From: Enterobacterales bacterium
GTDB lineage: Bacteria > Pseudomonadota > Gammaproteobacteria > Enterobacterales > Enterobacteriaceae
Direction: 5' to 3'
Assembly: GCA_015654925.1 (NCBI GenBank)
Contig: JAATFX010000044.1
Coordinates: 1 to 56,341 of the forward strand
DNA length: 56,341 nt
Under the pieces are notes generated by a model. The model had not been told where the DNA came from, did no database searches, and was given only the letters and a program-made list of their open reading frames with translations. Every line of letters starts with the position of its first letter. Positions within the stretch are counted from its first letter, which is position 1. The position numbers were made by a program, and so were the translations under genes. Positions 25,157-33,193 of this stretch are shown here, piece by piece.

Positions 25157-25897
25157 TCAGGCCAGATAACCGCCATCCACGGTCAGGGCCGAGCCGGTAA
25201 TAAACGCGGCTTCCGGGCTGGCGAGATAAGCCACCAGGCTGGCTATTTCCGCGTCTTTGCCTATGCGGCCAAGGGCCATCATGGTGCGCAATCTGGCGCG
25301 GATATCTTCTCCTTGATTCATATCGGTTTCGGTCGGACCGGGCTGGATCACGTTGATGGTGATGCCTTTTTTACCTAGATCCCAGGCCAGGCCGCGGGTC
25401 AGCGCGGCGATGGCGCCTTTGGTCATTGAATAGACCGAGGAACCGGGAAATGCGGTACGTTCGGCGGTGACGCTGCCGGTAGTGATAATCCGCCCGCCTG
25501 GGCCCATATGGGGAATGGCCGCCTGCACGGCGACAAACGTCGCACGGACATTCACGTCCAGCATGCGATTGAAATCACTTATCGCATAATCATCCACTGC
25601 TCCCTGAATCATGATGCCGGCATTATTGACCAAAATATCCAGACGGCCGAAATGCGCCACCGCTAGCGTCACCGCATCTTGCACCGCCCGGACCTCGCCG
25701 CTGTCGGCGGCAATGGCCAGGGCGGCGCCCCCTTGGCTCTCTATTTCCGCCGCCAGTTCATGGGCTTTACCGGCTGACGCGGCATAAGTAAAGGCTACCT
25801 TGGCGCCTTCCGCCGCCAGACGGCGCACGATGGCCGCGCCGATCCCGCGGGAACCTCCGGTGATCAATGCCACTTTATCAGTTAGGGTGTTATTCAT
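25157..25897 (-). CDS. Short-chain dehydrogenase/reductase
   Basis: A 246-residue classical SDR: cofactor motif TGGSRGIGAAIVRRLA, NNAG, catalytic Ser in TTGSVTAE, and YSMTKGA with the Tyr-Lys pair, ending in GSALTVDGGYLA. The Arg after TGGS and the following AASAGK fit NADP preference. It lies directly downstream of a TetR gene on the same strand. A 30-bp perfect palindrome sits 10 bases upstream of its start, so it is very likely repressed by that TetR protein. Substrate unknown; the family includes many ketone and quinone reductases. Confidence 0.9.
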   Translation of the reverse strand: MNNTLTDKVALITGGSRGIGAAIVRRLAAEGAKVAFTYAASAGKAHELAAEIESQGGAALAIAADSGEVRAVQDAVTLAVAHFGRLDILVNNAGIMIQGAVDDYAISDFNRMLDVNVRATFVAVQAAIPHMGPGGRIITTGSVTAERTAFPGSSVYSMTKGAIAALTRGLAWDLGKKGITINVIQPGPTETDMNQGEDIRARLRTMMALGRIGKDAEIASLVAYLASPEAAFITGSALTVDGGYLA

Positions 25898-25907
25898 ATT
25901 ATCACCT

Positions 25908-25937
25908 GTTATTTTGGATTAATTAATCCAAAATAAC
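25908..25937. promoter_or_regulatory. 30-bp perfect palindrome, probable TetR operator
   Basis: Each arm is 15 bases: GTTATTTTGGATTAA and its exact reverse complement, with no central spacer. It lies between the TetR stop (25970) and the SDR start (25897), covering the SDR promoter. A single half-site TTTTGGATT recurs upstream of the TetR gene at 26559-26567. Confidence 0.75.
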
Positions 25938-25969
25938 CCCTATTTAGGCTTTTGGCAATGGCTTATGGA

Positions 25970-26545
25970 TCAGCGCAGGCTGCGCATGCTAATGCTGATG
26001 ATATTACGTAACCCCGCCGGTGAAGCCCCCGCTCGGGCGGATAATTTAATGCCTGCCAGCAGCGAGAGCATATAACGGGCAATATCCCGGCTGTCGAGGT
26101 CGGCCGTGATTTCGCCGGCCTGTTTGGCCGCGGCGGCTGCGTTTTCAATCGCCGCCGCCAGCACTTGGCCGCTGGCGTCGTTAAGGGTGTTGATTTCTTC
26201 GTCCGTGCGGCCGAATTCGCAGATCGAACTGATGCCCATACAGCTTGCCGGGTCGCTGCCTACGTTGATGGCAAAGGCGGTTAACATCTCTTCCAATCCC
26301 TGTCTGGGCGAGGCGGATTTTGCCAGGACCTGGATTAACCCCGCGACGTTTTCCCCGTTGTAACGGCGTAACGCCTCCAGGAATAGCTGGCGTTTGTTGC
26401 CGAAGGTGTCGTACATACTTTGCCGGCTGATCCCCATGGCGGTAAGCAGATCCTCGGTGGCGGTACCGGCGTAGGATTGCTGGCGAAACAGCCCGATGGC
26501 TTTATGGAGCGCCCGATCGCGGTCAAAGAGTTTAGGTCTGGCCAT
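25970..26545 (-). CDS. TetR-family transcriptional repressor
   Basis: A 191-residue TetR protein with N-terminal HTH (YAGTATEDLLTAMGISRQSM, YDTFGNKRQLFLEAL) and a C-terminal ligand domain of the TetR_C_11-like group (RQGLEEMLTAFAINV, then CMGISSICEF). It is upstream of the SDR gene in the same orientation. The long palindrome between the two genes and a half-site before its own start suggest that it represses the SDR and perhaps itself. The ligand is unknown, probably a reactive carbonyl or the SDR substrate. Confidence 0.87.
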   Translation of the reverse strand: MARPKLFDRDRALHKAIGLFRQQSYAGTATEDLLTAMGISRQSMYDTFGNKRQLFLEALRRYNGENVAGLIQVLAKSASPRQGLEEMLTAFAINVGSDPASCMGISSICEFGRTDEEINTLNDASGQVLAAAIENAAAAAKQAGEITADLDSRDIARYMLSLLAGIKLSARAGASPAGLRNIISISMRSLR

Positions 26546-26689
26546 AATAAATGTGTTTTTTTGGATTTTTTAGTCTTGAATGGGGATAGAATGATGCCGT
26601 AAGTTCCGGCTGTCAAGGCGTCGGCGCCAGCGCCAGCGCCAGGCAAACCATGGCGACGACCGATATAGAGCCGGCCTGAGGGAATGGGT

Positions 26690-27028
26690 TTATGGGCAGG
26701 TATAGGTGATCCACCGATCCTGCGGCGCATTGATAATGCTGAACTGGTTGTCGGATACCCGCTGGGCCAAGAAACCTTCCTCGGTCACCGCGGCGGGGAT
26801 ATATTTCATCCGGTCCGTCGAAAATAGCCTCCCGCTGTCCAGTTCCTTGTCGGGCGTGGCTACCGTAAATGAGGTGAATTTATCGATTATCAACGCCTGG
26901 GTGGTGCCGATGGGTTGGCCGGACAGGCTGCGTATTTTACCCTGGCACTCCTTGCCGTTATACTCGGAGGAGCAGGCCGTTAGCGCTACCAGCGCGCCAG
27001 CCAATAGCACCGTTTGTAATAGGTTCAT
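26690..27028 (-). CDS. Small lipoprotein of unknown function
   Basis: A 112-residue protein with signal peptide and lipobox LTAC (Cys19). The mature part contains two Cys (CQGK and the final TCP), which could form a disulfide in the periplasm, and a FTSFTVATPDKEL strand region. I do not recognise the family. It stands alone. Localisation is well supported; role unknown. Confidence 0.7.
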   Translation of the reverse strand: MNLLQTVLLAGALVALTACSSEYNGKECQGKIRSLSGQPIGTTQALIIDKFTSFTVATPDKELDSGRLFSTDRMKYIPAAVTEEGFLAQRVSDNQFSIINAPQDRWITYTCP

Positions 27029-27167
27029 GATCTTCGCCGATCCTTAAGGCCCCTAAGTCGCCCATCAACTCTCCGCCGTTTCGCTAATTATAGCTCGGTA
27101 ACCGTTTGGCGACGGTAAAATCCCGACCGGCCTATCGCGGGTATGGCACAAGGAAAAAATAAAGCCC

Positions 27168-27359
27168 TTATCTATTATGACCCACCTCGCGTTCGCGTTT
27201 TGGGCGGTCAGGGTATTTTTTGGCGTGGTACTTTTTGCCGTGATGGCGATAATGATGGGTGGTTTTAGAATGGTATTCATCGCCGCCCTTGGCGTAAGTT
27301 ACTGACGCAATGGGCAATGATAACGCAATAAAAAATAAATATATTATGATTTTTTTCAT
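27168..27359 (-). CDS. Small secreted His/Lys-rich protein
   Basis: A 63-residue protein starting MKKIIIYLFFIALSLPIASV with cleavage expected after VTYA. The mature peptide is only about 40 residues and very basic, with clusters THHYRHHGKKYHAKKY. The His-rich character suggests metal binding or an envelope-associated peptide. The ATG at 27359 gives the signal peptide; a longer frame starting at 27485 is unlikely. No family recognised. Confidence 0.55.
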   Translation of the reverse strand: MKKIIIYLFFIALSLPIASVTYAKGGDEYHSKTTHHYRHHGKKYHAKKYPDRPKREREVGHNR

Positions 27360-27628
27360 GATGCGGCTCTTGGAAGGTATGAGATAGGAATAAGTATAAG
27401 TTACCGCCATTCCGGCATAGAGTTTTGTTTTACGGCCGCCGCTATTATAATCGCATATCGTTAAACCAGATTCCCCGGCGGACAATACCTATGATCGGCG
27501 GGTCGCCCGCTATGGCAACGCGTACGGCGCTGGCTGATGGCTACCGTTCTGGCCGGCCTGGCGGTAAGAATGCTGTTTGACGGCCGTAAATAGACCCGGC
27601 TCGATGTTAACCGCTTCTTTTGCCCCGC

Positions 27629-28483
27629 TTAAGCATGCATTAGCTGCTCATAATAATGGGCTATTCGAGTGTGGTAATGATTGGTTTTATAGTCCGGTCC
27701 GTTATAGACCCTGGCGAATTGTTCCCAATGATGGTCGCGTAGCGCCGACAGCAGCGACGGGGAGGACTTTATAAAACAGGTAAACCCGGACATTTGGCCT
27801 TCGAGGGTATTCATCGCCTGTGTAAACGGCTCTATATCGGCAAATCCCGCTTTGGCACAATTATCCCCCATGATCTGGAATGCCCCCCATGATGCCGAAC
27901 GCAACGCCGCCGCTCTATCCAGCGACATGGCTTTGTGCAGTTTGGGGTATTGTTCGCTGTATTTGCCATAGGCGCCGCGCGCCTCGCTGGAAATATCGCC
28001 GGGCATGGCATATTTCCCCTGGGTTAGCTTATGGAAATAGTGCCTTTCAAATAGAATTACCGGCCGGCCCTGCTCATCAAACGGCCCCCTGGCCGAGGTT
28101 TCAATCATCGCCACGGCTTTGATGGCGGCAATATCACAGCCCAGGTATTGCGCTGCGTTCAGGTAATGCGGTTCGCTGAAATGCTTGACCGCATGGCTGG
28201 CATGGGGCGAGGGTGACGATGTCCCGGGCATTGCCAGGCCGGATAAATGACGCAGGGTAATGCCGGCGGGCGATATTATCCCATCGGGATGCCGGAGCCG
28301 GACCACGCTGGCCTGGTACTCTTTTATTCTGGCGATGGTGCCTTTGCCGGCAATACCGTCGACGGCCAAAGGCGCGGCGCAATTGCTGACCGCGGTTATT
28401 GCATTGAGACGGTTTTGGATAATACACACATCATGACGATGGTTTGGTTGTCCTATACCTACCGCTGCGTCGATTCTCATCAT
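27629..28483 (-). CDS. N-acetylmuramidase (DUF3380) with peptidoglycan-binding domain
   Basis: A 284-residue lysozyme-like protein. Residues about 5-85 resemble a PG_binding_1 domain (IIQNRLNAI, LAVDGIAGKGTIARIKEYQ). Residues about 105-284 form the DUF3380 muramidase, with ETSARGPFDEQGRPVILFER around the presumed catalytic Glu, SASWGAFQIMGDN and NGPDYKTNHYHTRIAHYYE. It has no signal peptide, as in phage endolysins and some type VI effectors. No holin, spanin or phage genes flank it, so it is either a prophage leftover or a domesticated enzyme. Upstream and divergent lies a secreted protein gene. Confidence 0.82.
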   Translation of the reverse strand: MMRIDAAVGIGQPNHRHDVCIIQNRLNAITAVSNCAAPLAVDGIAGKGTIARIKEYQASVVRLRHPDGIISPAGITLRHLSGLAMPGTSSPSPHASHAVKHFSEPHYLNAAQYLGCDIAAIKAVAMIETSARGPFDEQGRPVILFERHYFHKLTQGKYAMPGDISSEARGAYGKYSEQYPKLHKAMSLDRAAALRSASWGAFQIMGDNCAKAGFADIEPFTQAMNTLEGQMSGFTCFIKSSPSLLSALRDHHWEQFARVYNGPDYKTNHYHTRIAHYYEQLMHA

Positions 28484-28835
28484 TTTTAATCCCTTGATAA
28501 ATGACCCGGCGCCCTGATGGCGCCCGCTGTATATCCGGTTAAGCGGCTATGACCCGCGATCCCGGCCCGAGCCATGAAGTTATGTTTTATTTATCCGAGG
28601 GGCAGCATCGGCGTACCAGATATGGAATGCTCTTGGCAATTTATGCCGCAGGCCCTTCAATTGTGCGTGGGGTTACGCAAAAACCCTTTGGCGAGGGAAC
28701 CTTATGCCCTTTCAGTCCCCTAACAATGAAAGGGCATATGGCCTATACTTTTGTTACCCGAGGGCAGGGGCCCAACATGGCATCTGGCTGATTTATAGCG
28801 CTATAATCCGGAGCCGGAACCCTTTAGGAATAAAC
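28484..28835. other. Intergenic region between muramidase and secreted-protein genes
   Basis: No gene supported. It contains the perfect 12-bp inverted repeat described at 28703-28738 and a usable SD (TAGGAA) before 28836. A frame through 28549-28791 on the plus strand lacks any recognisable pattern. Confidence 0.35.
28703..28738. promoter_or_regulatory. 12-bp inverted repeat with 12-base loop
   Basis: TATGCCCTTTCA (28703-28714) and TGAAAGGGCATA (28727-28738) are exact complements. The element is 98 bases upstream of the secreted-protein start. It is either an operator or a leader hairpin; no T run follows. Confidence 0.4.
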
Positions 28836-29672
28836 ATGCATAATGGTATTTATGGATTGGCGGTGCTGATTTTACTCACCGGCTTTGCGGCCCATGCCGA
28901 AAGCGGTGAAAAAACCTGCCCGGCCGCGGGCAAACGGATTAACGACAGCAATAATCTCATCATGCTTAGCGGTACCGCCAAGGGAAACATCCGCATGGTA
29001 GTGGGCGGTATGGTAGGCAAGGATCTGGATGAGCAGGCGCGCTCAAGCATCAGGTTTGATGTCTGCGGCGTATTGGACGAAGAGGCCTACGATTACCACA
29101 AAACGGAAAACGGCCTCACCCTGAATATGTCCAACCATATCGTAAGGGCCGACGGCGGTTGGGATTCCGTTTACGATATCGCTATTATCGTCAATCGCAA
29201 CGGCCAGCAGCGCCTGGTTAACCACAAACAGGGCAAGACGCGTTTCTTCCTGGGGAAACACGGGGTGATCACCTCCGCGACGGATGCCTTCACCATCGAT
29301 GGCGAGCCCGGCTTTACCACCACCATCTACAGCTATGATAAGCAATTGCGCCTGGTGCAAGGCACGGCGCGGGGATCGGATCCGCTAAGCAACGATCTTG
29401 TTGAGTATGCTTACGATAAGAATGGATTTTTCTCCTCATCTGCCTCTTCCAATGGCAAAACCACTTACCAATATGATGCGCAGGGCCGGGAAAAAGGGTC
29501 TTATTCCATTTCACGCACCGCGATAAGCCAGAATTCCAAGCGTGAAGAGTGCCAAAGGAATGACGCGGTGGGCAACTGTATCTTAAGTTATGGCCGCGAA
29601 ACGGAAATTTTACCGAAAGCCATTATCCACCGCCACCGGAGTACCGCCACGCAATATCAATATTGGCCGTGA
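28836..29672 (+). CDS. Secreted protein with YD-like repeats, unknown function
   Basis: A 278-residue protein with a clear signal peptide (MHNGIYGLAVLILLTGFAAHA). The ATG at 28836 is preceded by TAGGAA; a longer frame from 28704 would bury the signal. The C-terminal half has short Tyr-Asp repeats (VEYAYDKNGFF, TYQYDAQGREKGSYS) of the kind seen in Rhs/YD proteins, but far too few for an Rhs core. Several Cys (CPAAG, FDVCGV, ECQRND, NCILSYG) could pair in the periplasm. It is divergent from the muramidase; a link as cognate inhibitor or immunity protein is speculative. Confidence 0.6.
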   Translation: MHNGIYGLAVLILLTGFAAHAESGEKTCPAAGKRINDSNNLIMLSGTAKGNIRMVVGGMVGKDLDEQARSSIRFDVCGVLDEEAYDYHKTENGLTLNMSNHIVRADGGWDSVYDIAIIVNRNGQQRLVNHKQGKTRFFLGKHGVITSATDAFTIDGEPGFTTTIYSYDKQLRLVQGTARGSDPLSNDLVEYAYDKNGFFSSSASSNGKTTYQYDAQGREKGSYSISRTAISQNSKREECQRNDAVGNCILSYGRETEILPKAIIHRHRSTATQYQYWP

Positions 29673-29759
29673 TATATTATCGTCCGGCGCGCGGGGTTTG
29701 CTTGCCAGGGAAAATAGGGTAAATTTATCTTATCACTCACATAAAACAAGGTTATGCCC

Positions 29760-29999
29760 ATGCCGTCGATCCACGGACATGAAGTGCTGCAAATGATGCT
29801 GGCCGCCGGGGAATCATTTACCACCGGCTCGCTAACCGCCGGCATCAAAGCGAAGTTCGGCGCCGATGCCAGGTTTCATACCTGTTCCGCCGTCGATTTA
29901 ACCGCCGAACAACTGGTGCAATTTCTGGCTGAGCGCGGGAAGTTCGTGGCGCGCGCCGAGGGTTTTACCACCAGCGAAAGTAAAATTTGCCAGCATTAA
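29760..29999 (+). CDS. yecH: YecH-family (DUF2492) metal-binding protein
   Basis: A 79-residue protein matching E. coli YecH: SIHGHEVLQMMLAAGESFTT near the start, ARFHTCSA in the middle, and KFVARAEGFTTSESKICQH at the end. The conserved His and Cys (HGHEV, FHTCSA, KICQH) are the basis of the proposed metal binding. The start two codons into the frame is preferred because AAGG then lies 8 bases upstream. Single gene, cytoplasmic, role unknown. Confidence 0.85.
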   Translation: MPSIHGHEVLQMMLAAGESFTTGSLTAGIKAKFGADARFHTCSAVDLTAEQLVQFLAERGKFVARAEGFTTSESKICQH

Positions 30000-30260
30000 T
30001 CCCGGTGACCGTGACTCGGCAATGGGCGTGACGACGATGTTTATCAACGTTTTAATCCCTATTCTGCTTTCTCTCCCGTCTAAAAGCCTGCGCCATTTCC
30101 AGGATCGTGCGGCTGTTTTCGTTTGGCCGGCTTCGGTATTAGCGGGCTTATCATGCCAAGGGGCATGCGCGGCCAGAGAAATGGCGCCTTAACCCTTGCG
30201 GTATGCATTCCGTTTGACCAGGCCTGGCGCAATTTTTAGGCATGGGATAAATTAAATTAG
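30000..30260. other. Intergenic region, nothing recognised
   Basis: About 260 bases before the duplicated unit starts; with that unit's leader (30261-30406) the gene-free stretch is about 400 bases. No coding frame with SD and no clear hairpin-T element was seen. Confidence 0.35.
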
Positions 30261-30406
30261 TTATCAATAGGTTGATTAATATATTAACGATTGATAATAA
30301 AATGTGTTGATCGATTGCCGAAAGGGGATTAGTATTTAGTTATCGACCGTTAATAAATTAACGGCACAGACAACGATTTCACTAACCTTATTTGGGAACA
30401 CCGATC

Positions 30407-30664
30407 ATGAAAAACGTAAAAACCGCTATCGCCGCTTTGATGCTGGGCTCCGTGTCTTTTGGTACTTTTGCCGCCCAACTGGTGGATTTCGCACCGGCTA
30501 ATCAGCAAAAAGTGGGCGTGATTAATGCCACCGGCGGGGCCAGCCTGTCATCGTTGGAAAGCGAATTAGCCGCCAAGGCCGCCCAGTCCGGCGCCAAGTC
30601 GTTCCAGATTACCTCTACTTCAGGCCAGAATAACCTGCACGGTACCGCGGTAATTTATCAGTAA
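30407..30664 (+). CDS. DUF1471 (YdgH/BhsA/McbA-like) periplasmic protein, copy 1
   Basis: An 85-residue protein with signal peptide (MKNVKTAIAALMLGSVSFGT, cleavage after FAA) and a single DUF1471 domain: VGVINATGGASLSSLESELA, AAQSGAKSFQITSTSGQNNL, GTAVIYQ. Such proteins are small envelope or stress factors linked to biofilm, acid, peroxide or metal stress. A start five codons upstream is in frame, but the ATG at 30407 gives the proper signal peptide. It differs from copy 2 at only a handful of residues (MLGS/ILST in the signal, F/S, S/N). Confidence 0.88.
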   Translation: MKNVKTAIAALMLGSVSFGTFAAQLVDFAPANQQKVGVINATGGASLSSLESELAAKAAQSGAKSFQITSTSGQNNLHGTAVIYQ

Positions 30665-30724
30665 TCGTCCGCTGGCGGGGAGAGGGGAACCAGAACTCCC
30701 AGGTCAGGATATGAGTGTCAAGGG

Positions 30725-30762
30725 CGCCGGCGTCGAGGGTAAATCTCCGCCGGCGTTTTTTT
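30725..30762 (+). terminator. Rho-independent terminator, copy 1
   Basis: CGCCGGCG (30725-30732) pairs with a second CGCCGGCG (30748-30755), followed by seven T. It ends the DUF1471 gene transcript. Confidence 0.85.
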
Positions 30763-30846
30763 ATTTTATATTTGCCCGCTGAACGCATGCGCGTCGGGCG
30801 GCCACCGCTCTGGAGCCAGCGTCAGCTTTGCGCGAACTGGCGGTTA

Positions 30847-31314
30847 TTATCGTTTCTTCATCTCCGTTATGCCGGTTTTTTGGACTTCTGTCTGGCCAGG
30901 TTCCAGCGTTTGGCCCTCGCCGTTTTGCGGCGCCATGAACGGCACGGGTTTTCCTGTGTGTTTGTCTATTAGCAAGGAGTGGCGTTCCCCGTGTTCAAAC
31001 AGGTGGCGCTCTCCCCATTGCCGAAGGGCTACCACGATGGGAAACAGGCTTTCGCCTTTCGCCGTCAGCACGTACTCCTGGTAGGCGGTGCCGTCCGATG
31101 CCGGCCGGGTCGCCAGGATGTCCGCAGCCATCAGCCGGTGCAGGCGATCGGAAAGAATGTTGCGCGCTACGCCCAGGCTGCGTTGGAAATCGCCGAAGCG
31201 GCGCATGCCATCGAAGGCATCGCGCACGATGAGCAGCGACCAGCGATCGCCGATGACATCGGCGCAGCGCGCCACCGGACAGGTTTCGCTGGATAAAGTT
31301 GTGCGGCGCGGCAT
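30847..31314 (-). CDS. HxlR-family transcriptional regulator
   Basis: A 155-residue HxlR regulator: CPVARCADVIGDRWSLLIVR at the start, RRFGDFQRSLGVARNILSDR as recognition helix, YVLTAKGESLFPIVVALRQWGERH in the wing and last helix. The N-terminal Cys (CPVARC) is where thiol-sensing members of the family react. It is divergent from an MFS pump, with 110 bases between starts holding two similar direct repeats. Probably it controls the pump in response to an electrophile or drug. Confidence 0.88.
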   Translation of the reverse strand: MPRRTTLSSETCPVARCADVIGDRWSLLIVRDAFDGMRRFGDFQRSLGVARNILSDRLHRLMAADILATRPASDGTAYQEYVLTAKGESLFPIVVALRQWGERHLFEHGERHSLLIDKHTGKPVPFMAPQNGEGQTLEPGQTEVQKTGITEMKKR

Positions 31315-31355
31315 GTTATCCTCTTTTGAGTTGGAATTCCTGAGCTTCAGGTTGC

Positions 31356-31408
31356 ATTTTAAAACCAGACTACCTATGATTCAATCAGTTTTATTTTGAA
31401 ACTAGATT
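31356..31408. promoter_or_regulatory. Direct repeats in the HxlR / MFS divergent promoter
   Basis: ATTTTAAAACCAGACT at 31356-31371 and ATTTTGAAACTAGATT at 31393-31408 match at 12 of 16 positions with starts 37 bases apart. Candidate HxlR boxes flanking the MFS promoter. Confidence 0.35.
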
Positions 31409-31424
31409 GCAAAGGTTGGTGGTC

Positions 31425-32645
31425 ATGGCAGGTTCCCGTATTTCTTCCGCAGCGCCTATGCCGCAAGCCCTGGTGCTGCTGTTTGCTGCCGCCAGTGGTT
31501 TGTGCGTTGCCAATGTTTATTACGCGCAGCCGCTGCTGGACGCGCTGGCGCTGGATTTCAATATCAGCCATGCCGCCGTCGGCGGGATAGTGACCGCCAC
31601 GCAGGCCGGATGCGCGTTGGCTTTGCTGCTGCTGGTGCCGCTAGGGGATCGCGTGGATCGCCGTCGTCTTATGATCGCGCAGTTGCTGGCGCTCGTGGCC
31701 GCGTTGGGTCTTGTGGGACTGGCGCAATCCACGACGGTATTGTTAGTCGGCATGCTCGGGGTCGGCCTGCTGGGTACGGCAATGACGCAGGGTCTGATCG
31801 CCTATGCGGCCAGTGCTGCCGCGCCCGGGGAGCGGGGCGGAGTGGTAGGAGCGGCGCAGGGCGGCGTGTTTATCGGCTTGTTGCTGGCACGGGTGTTTGC
31901 CGGCGGGGTCAGCGATCTGGCGGGTTGGCGCGGAGTCTATTTCTGCGCCGCCGCAATGATGCTGGCGCTGGCGTTACCGATGTGGCGACGGCTACCGGTC
32001 TTGCCCATCGCATCCGATGCCCCAAGCTATCCGCGTTTGATCGTATCGATGTTTGCATTGCTGCGCGAGGAACGGGTGTTGCTGATTCGCGGCGTGCTTG
32101 CGCTGCTGATGTTTGCTGCTTTCAATATCTTTTGGAGTGCATTGGTGCTGCCCCTCAGCGCGCCGCCTTATGGGTTTTCGCATACCTTCATCGGCGCTTT
32201 CGGGCTGGCCGGCGTAGCGGGCGCCCTGGCCGCCGCGCGCGCCGGGAAGTGGGCGGATCGGGGGTACGGCCAACGAGCGAGCGCCGTTGCGCTCGTGTTG
32301 CTGGTGCTGGCTTGGTGGCCATTGTCGTTGATGGGATCGTCGCTCTGGGCTTTGCTTGCCGGCATCGTACTGCTCGATCTCGGCGGACAGGCGCTGCATG
32401 TGACCAATCAAAGTATGATTTTCCGCACCAGACCGGAAGCACACAGCCGGCTGGTAGGTATTTATATGCTGTTTTATGCGGTTGGCAGCGGGCTGGGGGC
32501 GATGGTCACGACAGCGACTTATGCGTATGCCGGTTGGTCGGGCGTGTGCTTTCTAGGCGCCGCGGTCAGTTTATCGGCCTTGGGGTTTTGGCTAGCGACC
32601 CTGAGGTTGATGGCGCCAGCCGCTTCATCGAATACGATGGCATAA
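31425..32645 (+). CDS. MFS transporter (DHA1, YnfM-like)
   Basis: A 406-residue twelve-helix major facilitator. Landmarks: ASGLCVANVYYAQPLLDALA in helix 1, motif A LLVPLGDRVDRRRLMIAQLL, a GMLGVGLLGTAMTQGLIAYA stretch in helix 4, and GAAQGGVFIGLLLARVFAGG in helix 5. The family exports drugs or small metabolites. The ATG at 31425 follows AAAGG; a TTG six codons earlier is less likely. It is divergent from the HxlR gene. Strikingly GC-rich, it generates long spurious frames on other registers. Confidence 0.85.
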   Translation: MAGSRISSAAPMPQALVLLFAAASGLCVANVYYAQPLLDALALDFNISHAAVGGIVTATQAGCALALLLLVPLGDRVDRRRLMIAQLLALVAALGLVGLAQSTTVLLVGMLGVGLLGTAMTQGLIAYAASAAAPGERGGVVGAAQGGVFIGLLLARVFAGGVSDLAGWRGVYFCAAAMMLALALPMWRRLPVLPIASDAPSYPRLIVSMFALLREERVLLIRGVLALLMFAAFNIFWSALVLPLSAPPYGFSHTFIGAFGLAGVAGALAAARAGKWADRGYGQRASAVALVLLVLAWWPLSLMGSSLWALLAGIVLLDLGGQALHVTNQSMIFRTRPEAHSRLVGIYMLFYAVGSGLGAMVTTATYAYAGWSGVCFLGAAVSLSALGFWLATLRLMAPAASSNTMA

Positions 32646-32702
32646 GAGGTGCAGAGCAATGAAATGGGGTGGCTGGCTACGAGGATCAGGTTTTTTTGCC
32701 TG

Positions 32703-32730
32703 CAAAAAAAAAGCTGCCGAAGCAGCTTTC
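32703..32730 (-). terminator. Terminator of the 27-codon gene
   Basis: On the minus strand AAAGCTGC, loop TTCG, GCAGCTTT followed by a run of T: a textbook Rho-independent terminator with a UUCG tetraloop, starting 16 bases after the stop codon. Confidence 0.88.
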
Positions 32731-32745
32731 CAGAGATCTTAATGT

Positions 32746-32829
32746 TTAATACATTGCGCCCGGCGGCACATCTTTTACGGTATTAACATAAGACAGCAGG
32801 ATTTTTTTCAGCAGTTTACGGAATTTCAT
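32746..32829 (-). CDS. Small basic protein, 27 residues
   Basis: A short gene on the minus strand: MKFRKLLKKILLSYVNTVKD then VPPGAMY. It has all the marks of a real gene: SD GGGGA 8 bases before the ATG at 32829, a dedicated strong terminator, and a consensus CRP site about 85 bases upstream. The peptide is amphipathic and basic at its N-terminus (K2, R4, K5, K8, K9) with leucines between, so it may bind the inner face of the membrane. The tail VPPGAMY is distinctive. I do not recognise a named family. Confidence 0.65.
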   Translation of the reverse strand: MKFRKLLKKILLSYVNTVKDVPPGAMY

Positions 32830-32912
32830 ATGCATTTCCCCAATCAGGTTGCCCGGTATAGTGTTTGCGCTTGATGTAACAATAATATGACTTACATCAC
32901 AAAAATGCAACT

Positions 32913-32934
32913 ATATGTGATGGGTATCACATAA
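32913..32934. promoter_or_regulatory. Consensus CRP (cAMP receptor protein) site
   Basis: TGTGA at 32916-32920, six bases, TCACA at 32927-32931: a perfect CRP core. On the minus strand a TATTAT -10-like box lies at 32882-32887, placing the site roughly 45-50 bases upstream of the start of the 27-codon gene's transcript. A weaker second copy (TGACT-N4-TCACA) lies at 32888-32901. Confidence 0.75.
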
Positions 32935-33193
32935 AAAAGAGCATCTTTTTAAAGACTGGGCAAAAGCTCGAACCTAATAATGAATTATCTCCGCGGGGGC
33001 TCCCCCTTTGACCAAGTTTGATACGGGTTAAGATTAAATTACTCTATTTATCAATTATTTGAATAATATATTAACGATTGATAATAAAATATATTGATCG
33101 GCTGCCGAAAGAGGATTAGTATTTAGTTATCGACCGTTAAGAAATTAACGGCACTAACAACAATTTCACTAACCTTATTTGGGAACACCGATC

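Larger units (their letters stand above)
30261..30762. repeat. Duplicated unit, copy 1 (DUF1471 gene with promoter and terminator)
   Basis: About 500 bases that recur at 33048-33549 with a constant offset of 2787 bases from the leader through the stop codon, without gaps. The AT-rich leader, SD, gene and downstream terminator type are all shared. Mismatches are scattered, so the duplication is not very recent. Confidence 0.85.

Noticed and set aside
31502..32662. A 386-codon open frame overlapping the MFS gene in another register
   Set aside because: Arg/Gly/Cys-rich product without any domain; it is a by-product of the GC-rich MFS gene, which has clear family motifs.
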